From: JBKPCD01 sp046727175 | GTDB lineage: Bacteria; Acidobacteriota; Vicinamibacteria; Vicinamibacterales; 2-12-FULL-66-21 | DNA length: 35,693 nucleotides | Reading direction: 5' to 3' | Assembly (NCBI GenBank): GCA_046727175.1 | Contig: JBKPCD010000133.1 | Coordinates: 1-35,693 of the forward strand | Shown: positions 17,248 through 24,400 of the stretch, in pieces | How the letters are laid out: each line of letters starts with the position of its first letter | How positions within the stretch are numbered: position 1 is the stretch's first letter | Position numbers and translations under genes: made by a program | The notes under the pieces: generated by a model | The model's input: the letters and a program-made list of their open reading frames with translations, nothing else | What the model was told of the DNA's origin: nothing | Database searches by the model: none

Positions 17248-18468
17248 ATGTTTCGTCTCTCCCCAGCCCTCCTCCTCTCGTGTACTCTCGTAGCCATGCA
17301 GACCACGACGAAGCAAATCATCACGGCAGGGCCCGCGCCGGTCGGCCCATACAGTCCCGCCGTCTCGGCGGGCGGATTGATTTACGTTTCCGGCACGTTC
17401 GCACAGGACGAGAAGGGAGCAATCGTCGGCAAGGGTGACGTGGGCGCACAGACACGCCGCGTGCTCGAGCGAATGCAAGAACTGCTGACAGCGGCAGGAT
17501 CGTCGCTCGACCAGGTCGTGTCGACAACGGTGTACCTCAAATCGGCTGGCGACTTCCAGGCGATGAACGACGTCTACCGCACGTTCTGGAAATCCGCGCT
17601 GCCGACGCGCTCCACAATCATCGCCGACCTCGTGCTGCCCGACGGCCTCGTGGAGATGTCGATGATTGCGGTGCCGAAGGGCGCTGAACGTATCCTCCTC
17701 CAACCGGAGGGCTGGATGAAGTCCCCCAACCCTTACAGCTACGCGATCCGAACGGGCGACACGCTGTTCCTCTCAGGCCTCATCTCTCGCAACGGCCGCG
17801 ATAATTCCTTCGTCGCGGGTGACGTCGCGGCGCAGACGCGCGTCATCATGGAGAACGCGGGCAAGCTGCTGAAGGTCGCCGGCATGTCGCACGGGAACGT
17901 CGTCAGCTCGCGCGTCTATCTGACGGACCTCTCCGCGTTCCAGCAGATGAACGACGCGTATCGTACCTATTTCCCGTCGATGCGGCCCGTACGGGCAACA
18001 GTCAAGGCCGGCCTCGCCGGCAAGGACGCGCTCGTCGAGATCACGATGATTGCGTCGTCCTCGCCGCGGAGTCCGATTGACGACGGGCGTCCGGCGAACC
18101 CGAATCTCAGCGCCGCGATTCGTGCGGGAAACCGCGTGTACGTCTCCGGGATGCTGGGCAACATGCCAGACAACAAGGCAGACATTGCCTCACAGACGCG
18201 CGAGACGCTCGCGCGGATCCGCAAGGCATTGGAAGTGGCAGGTTGCACGCCAGCCGATGTCGTCGACAGCATGGTCTACCTGCCCGATCTGACCAAGTTT
18301 GCCGAGATGAACGAGGTCTATCGGTCGTTCTTCGAGCGGATCTCTACCCCCCCGCGCACAGGACGCGCGGTGGGGACCCCGGGCTTCCCGGCGCGCGCGA
18401 CGGTCGGCTCGGCCCTCGTGGCGCCTGACGGTCTCGTGGAGATCATGGCGACGGCGGTGAAGCCGTGA
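17248..18468 (+). CDS. Triple-domain RidA protein (three fused enamine/imine deaminase domains)
   Basis: A 406-residue chain of three tandem YjgF/RidA domains (about 22-143, 146-275 and 284-406), whereas RidA is normally ~125 residues and forms a trimer. RidA hydrolyses the reactive enamine/imine products of PLP dehydratases. Each domain keeps the substrate-binding Arg: PTRSTI, PVRATV, PARATV. Domain 3 has 14 extra residues (STPPRTGRAVGTPG) just before that Arg, encoded by a dispersed palindrome. The first residues (MFRLSPALLLSCTLVAM) look like a short signal peptide with an LLSC lipobox-like site, which would put it outside the cytoplasm; the alternative Met17 start would be cytoplasmic. It overlaps the threonine dehydratase gene by 4 nt. 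Confidence 0.9.
   Translation: MFRLSPALLLSCTLVAMQTTTKQIITAGPAPVGPYSPAVSAGGLIYVSGTFAQDEKGAIVGKGDVGAQTRRVLERMQELLTAAGSSLDQVVSTTVYLKSAGDFQAMNDVYRTFWKSALPTRSTIIADLVLPDGLVEMSMIAVPKGAERILLQPEGWMKSPNPYSYAIRTGDTLFLSGLISRNGRDNSFVAGDVAAQTRVIMENAGKLLKVAGMSHGNVVSSRVYLTDLSAFQQMNDAYRTYFPSMRPVRATVKAGLAGKDALVEITMIASSSPRSPIDDGRPANPNLSAAIRAGNRVYVSGMLGNMPDNKADIASQTRETLARIRKALEVAGCTPADVVDSMVYLPDLTKFAEMNEVYRSFFERISTPPRTGRAVGTPGFPARATVGSALVAPDGLVEIMATAVKP
18346..18382 (+). repeat. 37-nt GC-rich palindromic element, copy C (inside the RidA gene)
   Basis: 32 of 37 bases match copy A (25371-25407), with no gaps. It reads ACC CCC in the gene frame and gives the insertion in the third RidA domain. Confidence 0.85.
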
Positions 18469-19430
18469 GGCTGCCGCTCAGCCTGGACGAATTCGAAGCC
18501 GCTTACCGTCGCGTATCACCTCACATTCATCACACTCCGCTCGTCACGTCGCGGATGCTGAGCGAGCGTACCGGTTTCGATGTCCGTCTGAAGGCGGAGA
18601 TGTTTCAGCGCACGGGGTCCTACAAGATTCGCGGACCGCTCAACAAGTTCACGTATCTCACGGACGACGAGCGGGCGCGCGGCGTCGTCTGTTCGTCTGC
18701 CGGCAACCACGCGCAAGGCGTTGCGCTCGCGGCCCGCATCCACGGCATCCGGGCCGTCGTCGTCATGGCCGAGAACGCCACGCCGTCGAAGGTCGCTGCG
18801 ACACGCGGGTACGGCGCAGAGGTCGTTCTCCACGGAAGCATCTGGGACGACGCGAACGAGAAAGCTCGTGAGCTCGTGCGCGAGCGAGGCCTCACCTACG
18901 TGCATCCGTTCGACGATCTGCAGCTGATTGCCGGTCAAGGTACGCTGGGTCTGGAGATCATCCGTGACTGGGCGGAGGCGGACATCCTGGTCGTGCCGAT
19001 CGGCGGCGGTGGATTGATCTCGGGCGTCGCGATGGCGGCGAAGGCGGTCAAACCGTCGGTCAAGGTCATCGGCGTCGAATCGTCGGATGCACCGGGAATG
19101 CAGGCAAGCGTTCGTCTCGGCCACGTCGTCACGCTCGAGCGCGTGGAGTGCATCATCGACGGACTGCGGGTCAAGCGCGTCGGCGACGTGACGTTCGACG
19201 TGGTTCGTCGGTACGTCGATGAGATCGTCGCGCTGCCGGATACGCGAATCTTCGACGCGATGATTTGGATCATGTCCCACGCCAAGCTCGTCGTCGAAGG
19301 AGCAGCGGCGGCGCCTGTCGGAGCGCTGCTCGAAGGGTTGATTCAAGCCCCGCCGGGCACCAGGGTTGCTTGCGTCCTCAGCGGGGGAAACGTCAATCTG
19401 GATCAGATTCGGGGACTACGGTGGAATTAG
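18465..19430 (+). CDS. ilvA: Threonine/serine dehydratase (PLP, catabolic type without ACT domain)
   Basis: A 321-residue fold-type II PLP enzyme that deaminates threonine to 2-oxobutyrate through an unstable enamine. The PLP Lys is K54 in RTGSYKIRG. Other family stretches are SSAGNHAQGVA and the phosphate-binding IGGGGLISGVA. The regulatory ACT domain of biosynthetic IlvA is missing, so it is probably not inhibited by isoleucine. The start is GTG at 18465, inside the RidA stop (GTGA). The dehydratase makes the very enamine that RidA removes, so the coupling of the two genes fits. Serine racemase or serine dehydratase of the same fold is the alternative. The gene ends 10 bp inside the TudS-like gene. 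Confidence 0.9.
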   Translation: MRLPLSLDEFEAAYRRVSPHIHHTPLVTSRMLSERTGFDVRLKAEMFQRTGSYKIRGPLNKFTYLTDDERARGVVCSSAGNHAQGVALAARIHGIRAVVVMAENATPSKVAATRGYGAEVVLHGSIWDDANEKARELVRERGLTYVHPFDDLQLIAGQGTLGLEIIRDWAEADILVVPIGGGGLISGVAMAAKAVKPSVKVIGVESSDAPGMQASVRLGHVVTLERVECIIDGLRVKRVGDVTFDVVRRYVDEIVALPDTRIFDAMIWIMSHAKLVVEGAAAAPVGALLEGLIQAPPGTRVACVLSGGNVNLDQIRGLRWN

Positions 19431-19960
19431 CCGAGAGCCAAGAGCCGCGCGCCGGGACTCCGAAAGTCGGCATCTCCGCCTGCCTCCTTGGCGAGCGCGT
19501 TCGGTACGACGGTGGCCACAAGCACAATGTCACTGTGACCGACGTGCTCGGCAAACTTGTCGAGTGGGTGCCCGTGTGTCCGGAGGTCGAGCTGGGATTG
19601 GGAACGCCGCGCGAACCGATTCAGCTGGTGCGAATCGGCGGAGGCATTCGGTTGGTCACCGTCGAGTCGCGCATCGATTACACGCATGCGATGAACGAAT
19701 GGGCGCGGGTCCGTCTCGATGATCTCGCGAAGGCGGACCTCTCGGGGTACGTGCTGAAGTCGAAGTCCCCCAGCTGCGGTCTCGACAGCGCGAACGTTTA
19801 CGACGGGGAGTGGGCGCTGGACGCGAAGGGCCGCGGGCTGTTCGCCGCGGCACTCGTCGATCGCTTCCCTGGATTGCCCGTCGAAGAGGAGGATCGCCTC
19901 CAGGATCCTGCAGTCCGCAGGCGATTCATCGAGCGAGTGCTCGCGTATCGCGCGTCGTAG
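19421..19960 (+). CDS. tudS: DUF523 protein, TudS-type [4Fe-4S] desulfidase
   Basis: A 179-residue protein of the DUF523 family. Thiouracil desulfidase TudS in this family binds a [4Fe-4S] cluster with three cysteines, and three conserved Cys are present: C21 (GISACLLG), C53 (VCPEVELG) and C119 (KSPSCGLD). Other family stretches are YDGGHKHN and TPREPIQL. The substrate in this organism is unknown. The start is GTG at 19421, overlapping the dehydratase by 10 bp. Its first 15 residues (AESQEPRAGTPK) come from sequence like the dispersed spacers, so the true start may have been moved by an insertion. Confidence 0.82.
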   Translation: MELAESQEPRAGTPKVGISACLLGERVRYDGGHKHNVTVTDVLGKLVEWVPVCPEVELGLGTPREPIQLVRIGGGIRLVTVESRIDYTHAMNEWARVRLDDLAKADLSGYVLKSKSPSCGLDSANVYDGEWALDAKGRGLFAAALVDRFPGLPVEEEDRLQDPAVRRRFIERVLAYRAS

Positions 19961-19989
19961 GTCAGACAGACCCCTCCGGGGCGGCGTGG

Positions 19990-20077
19990 GGCGGCGTCTA
20001 AAGACGCCGCCCTACAGACTACAGACCGGGGTTGCGCCGAAACGCAGAGCTGTAGGGCGGGGTCTTCAGACCCCGCC
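19990..20077. repeat. REP-like palindrome pair, second copy
   Basis: First hairpin: GGCGGCGTC (19990-19998), loop TAAA, GACGCCGCC (20003-20011), then CTACA. Second hairpin, opposite orientation: TGTAG, then GGCGGGGTC (20056-20064), loop TTCA, GACCCCGCC (20069-20077). It lies between two converging genes and matches the pair at 4411-4470. Confidence 0.85.
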
Positions 20078-20090
20078 GCACTTGCGGCCA

Positions 20091-20492
20091 TCAACTCTTC
20101 AACGCATCAGCTCCCAACAGAACGAACAACAGCACATTCGACACGTGGCCGGTCCAGCAGACGCGGCACTGGCGGTGATTGACGATAAGACTCCAGCCAA
20201 GGAACGCACTCATGGCGACCGCGGGAATCGTCATGGCGAACAGGAGGGACGACGGCCAGCGCAGAACGAGTCCGACCGCAATCAAGAGGTACAGCACCAG
20301 GCCAAGCGCCGCATTTGGGACGCCGAGCAGCCGCGATCGCGGGCTGCGGAACAGCACTGCGCAGCCGCCATGCTCCAGCTGACAGATCTCGGGTCCTGTG
20401 AGCCACGCGGGCAGAACGAAGTAGTGCCCGTATAGCGCCGCAGTTGCCGCGCAGAAGCCGCCAATCAACGCAACCCAGATGACGACTTGCAT
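20091..20492 (-). CDS. Vitamin K epoxide reductase (VKOR) family membrane protein
   Basis: A 133-residue four-helix membrane protein, the bacterial counterpart of DsbB, which oxidises disulfide-forming partners using a quinone. Conserved cysteines: the loop pair C37 and C44 (EICQLEHGGC) and the active-site C109-X-X-C112 (CRVC). Membrane helices lie at about 4-24, 58-77, 84-104 and 115-131. It lacks the fused thioredoxin domain of many bacterial VKORs, so a separate thioredoxin-like partner is needed. None is encoded here. A spacer separates it from the glycosylase gene on the same strand. Confidence 0.85.
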   Translation of the reverse strand: MQVVIWVALIGGFCAATAALYGHYFVLPAWLTGPEICQLEHGGCAVLFRSPRSRLLGVPNAALGLVLYLLIAVGLVLRWPSSLLFAMTIPAVAMSAFLGWSLIVNHRQCRVCWTGHVSNVLLFVLLGADALKS

Positions 20493-20643
20493 GGTCAGGC
20501 GCGCCTAGGCCGCGCGTTCGGCGACACCTCGACGCGCAAAACACGCGCGTGGCCCCCTCGCTCGCCGCGGCCGCAGGCGGTAGTCCCGAGCGACCGAATT
20601 ACCGAACAACCGAGACACCGAGCTGCCGAATCACGGCACGCGT
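20493..20643. repeat. Intergenic spacer with CCGAATTACCGA-type words
   Basis: The part 20580-20640 repeats CCGAxxxACCGA words. The part 20530-20565 (GACGCGCAAAACACGCGCG, then CCCCCTCGCTCGCC) looks like a decayed copy of the 37-nt palindrome, but too diverged to be sure. No gene. Confidence 0.5.
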
Positions 20644-21471
20644 TCATTCTCGCTGGCACCGTGGGCACCAGTACGTCAATCGCGCGCTGGGGCCCTGCGC
20701 GCGGACGCTGATGCCGGTGCGACATCGCCGGCACGTCAGACGCCCGCGGCCGTAGACCCACAAGCGCTGGCTCGGATCGTCGCGTCTCGTCGCCCGGCGG
20801 TAACCCGCATACGTTGTCATCGGCGCAACGCCGGTCGAGACATTTACCTGCAGAAGGCGGCGAGCCGTCTCGAGGAGCTGCGCGAGCTGCTCGTCGCTCA
20901 GGCGCTCGACCGGCACGAACGGGTTCACGCGGCATGAGAACAGCACCTCTGATTTGTAGACGTTTCCAACTCCGGCGACGAGGCGCTGATTCAAGAGGGC
21001 ATCGCCGATTTCGACGGTGGGGTGCGCGCGGAAGCGTGCGACGGCGGCGACAACATCGAAGTCTTCGGCTAGCAGGTCCGGGCCGAGCGTACGCAGAACA
21101 TCGTGTTTCGCGAGTCGATGCGAGCGAATGAATTCCGCCACCGGAATATTGAAGCCCACTGCCTCGAAGTCGCTGGTCGCGACGAGGACCCGCATGTCCG
21201 GAGACGGAAGGCGCCACCGTTCGCCGGCCCGATAGATGTGCCAGCTGCCGTTCATGCGCATGTGGGTGCGCAGGACGAGCTCGCCGGAGAACTGCATGAG
21301 CAGGTGCTTCCCGACGCTGGTGACCCGTTCGACGGTCCTCCCCGTGATCGGCTCATCGGCGTGCACGCGCGTCAGCGCAGGGTAGACCGATGCGAACCGG
21401 GCGACGACCTTGCCGGCAAGAGCCCGATGCAGCGTGCGCGCGGCGCGGAAGACGCTGTCCCCTTCAGGCAT
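20644..21471 (-). CDS. nei2: Fpg/Nei-family DNA glycosylase
   Basis: A 275-residue base-excision repair enzyme that removes oxidised bases and cuts the DNA backbone. The N-terminal MPEGDS carries the catalytic Pro2 and Glu3. The H2TH region has LLNQRLVAGVGNVYKSEVLF. The C-terminal zinc finger is CRRC...CPRC. Asp in place of the Leu/Phe after the Glu-Gly is typical of endonuclease VIII-like proteins rather than Fpg. It overlaps the Lhr stop by 8 bp on the same strand, so the two are co-transcribed. Lhr next to Nei is also seen in mycobacteria (family knowledge), which supports a joint repair role. Confidence 0.9.
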   Translation of the reverse strand: MPEGDSVFRAARTLHRALAGKVVARFASVYPALTRVHADEPITGRTVERVTSVGKHLLMQFSGELVLRTHMRMNGSWHIYRAGERWRLPSPDMRVLVATSDFEAVGFNIPVAEFIRSHRLAKHDVLRTLGPDLLAEDFDVVAAVARFRAHPTVEIGDALLNQRLVAGVGNVYKSEVLFSCRVNPFVPVERLSDEQLAQLLETARRLLQVNVSTGVAPMTTYAGYRRATRRDDPSQRLWVYGRGRLTCRRCRTGISVRAQGPSARLTYWCPRCQRE

Positions 21472-24400
21472 GCCGGCGGATGTGGAAGCCCATCGCGGAC
21501 GGACTGAATCCGGCTTCGATCAGAAACGGCGACAGCGGATGCTCGGGCGCAGGCACGCCGTTGATCTCGCCGATGAGGAGCGACAGGCGACCGTCGTCAC
21601 CGCTGGCGAGCCGGGACAGCTCGTTTGCGAGCGCGCGGGCGACAGTCGATCGCGTAGGCTCGTCTTCGGGAAGGAACACCAGCAGCTGGCGCGCGCCGCG
21701 GCTGACGTATGCCGAGAGCGACCCATTGACGAGGATGACGAGCGACCCGACGGTCCGCGTGGGTCCGCGGCCTCCTTCCGATTCGGGTCCGGCGGGCCAG
21801 TCGAGAATCGTCCCGAACGGATTCGCGGAATCTGTCGCGGAGAGCACGACGGCTTCCGGTGCGTCCGGCGCTTCCTTCAACGAGCGCAGGAGATCGAGTG
21901 CGGCTGGCACCGCGAACTGCGTCGCTCCCACACCGCCCACGAAGTATCCCCGCCGGATGCGACCGGCATCCTCCATCGCCTTGAGCACGTCGTACACCGC
22001 GCTGAATCCACCGAAGATCCCTTCTGCGGCCGCCACCTCGCGCGTCAGCAACCCATAGCGCGTCAACAGCTGCTGGGCGGTGGCCGTCGACCATTCCGTC
22101 GGCGAGACCGTGCGCTCGGCGATCAGCGACCATCGACCCTCGGCGGTCGGCGGCGCTTGACGCCGACTCCTGAACGGACGGCCCGGGGCAGGGCGTCGCG
22201 CGCGCCGCTCGGGTGGACGGGTAAAGGCGCGCAGTGCGTGGAACGTGTCGTTCGTGATCGCGCCTTTCCAGACGAGATTCCACAGCGCGTCGACCGTTTC
22301 CGCGGGATAACCATCGCCCGCCGCCTGGTGGAGAGCCCCGAAGAAGGAAGCGCCGTCAGTCCGAAGGTGCTCGATGATGGCGCTCTCGCGCGGCGAAAGA
22401 TCGGCGAGCGCTACAGGACGGCGTAAGCGCGTGAGGTGATCGGTCAGGTACAACGCGAGCCGGCCGTCGCGCTCGCCGAGCGGCTCGAGTCCGCACCAGA
22501 CAATTTCACCGCCGGCCGTCAGCGCGTCGAGATCTGACGGCGTGTAACCCTCCACCCGCGCGGCGAGGATCTCACTCTCGAAGATCGACGCTGCGAGCGG
22601 TGCACCCTGAAGGGTATCGATTGCATCGAGCAGCGCATCGAGGCCGTGCCGGCGACGCACGACGCCTTGCCAGGTCGTGATCAGTCGACCCAGCACCGGC
22701 GGATCGACAGGCTCGACCTGCTTGCGAAGCTTCGCGAGCGATCGTCGACGGATCACCTGGAGCACGTCGGGGTCGCACCACTCCCGACCGGACCCGCCGG
22801 GCCTGAACTCTCCCTCGAGCAGTCGACCGGCTGAAGAGAGCTGTTTCAGAATCGATTCGGCCGTCGCTCGACCCAATGCGTACCGCGCTGCGAATTCGAT
22901 TGTGGTAAAAGGCCCGTGTGTGCGCGCGAAACGCCGGGCGAGATCCTGCGGTGCGTGCGGCGCGCGTTCGAGGAGCGACTCTGGCAGTCCGGGCGGCAAC
23001 GGCACTCCGAGTGCGTCACGATACCGGCCCGCATACTCGACGGGGATCACGCGGGCTGTTCCGCCGATCTGGACGACGATCGCGCGCCGCGCCTGCGTCA
23101 GCGTCGCGATCGCGCTCTTCGCGTCCATGACGGCGCGAGCGGCGATTTCATCCGTCGTCAGATCGCCCAGCTTGAGCAGCAGATCGTGCACCGCGTCGAT
23201 TGTCTTCGCGTAGTGCGTGTCATCGAGATTCTGGAGTTGCCGCTCGACGTCGGCCACCGCATCCGCGTCCAGGAGCTCGCGCAGCTCCGCCTCGCCGAGC
23301 AGCTCACGTAACTGCGACTGATCGATCGCGAGCGCCTGTGCGCGACGCTCCGCGAGCGGTGCGTCGCCATCGTAGATGTAGTTCGCGACGTAACCAAAGA
23401 GCAGCGCCGACGCGAACGGTGACGGCATCGTCGAGTCCACCGTCACCGCCTTGATCTCGCGACGCTCGATGCGCCGAAGCGTCTCGACGAGCGCAGGCAT
23501 GTCGAACACGTCGCGCAGGCACTCGCGATACGCCTCGAGCAGAATCGGGAACGACCCGAATCGTGCAGCGACGGCAAGGAGATCGGCGGCGCGTTTGCGC
23601 TGCTGCCAGAGCGGGCTGCGGCCGCCGGGCCGACGCTTTGGCAGCAGCAGTGCGCGTCCGGCAGCCTCGCGAAACTTCGCGGCGAACATCGCGGTGCCCC
23701 CGAGTTGACGCAGCACGAGCGCCTCGGCCTCTTCGGACGCGGGCAGCATCAGCTGCGGATCGGGTGGCGTTTCGGTCTCGGGAAATCTCACGACGAAGCC
23801 GTCATCCGTCCACATCGTTTCGACGTCGGCGCCGTGTTCCCTGCGCGCACGTTCGACGACCGCCATCGCCCACGGAGCGTGGATTCGTCCGCCAAATGGC
23901 GTCAGCACACAAATGCGCCAGTCGCCGAGCTCGTCGCGGCACCGCTCGATGAGGATGGTCTGGTCGTCGGGGACGACGCCGGCGGCGGCGGCTTGATCGG
24001 CCAGATATCGAACCAGGTTCTCGGCTGCTTGCGGATCCAGGTCGTGATGGCGTACGAGCCGCTGGATCGCGCCGCCAGGCGGCATCTGCCGCAGCGTTCG
24101 GACCATCTCGCCGATGTGTCGGCCAAGTTCGAGCGGCCGACCCGCGGCGTCGCCTTTCCAGAACGGCATCTTGCCCGGCTCGCCCGGCGCCGCCGAAACG
24201 AGGACGCGATCGTGGGTGATCTCCTCGATGCGCCAGCTCGACGCGCCGAGCAGAAAGGTCTCGCCGACGCGGCTCTCGAAGACCATCTCTTCGTCGAGCT
24301 CGCCGACGCGGGCGGCCGGTCCGCGCTGGCCCATCAGGAAGACGCCGTAGAGGCCGCGATCCGGAATCGTTCCCCCGTTGATCACCGCAACACGCTTCGC

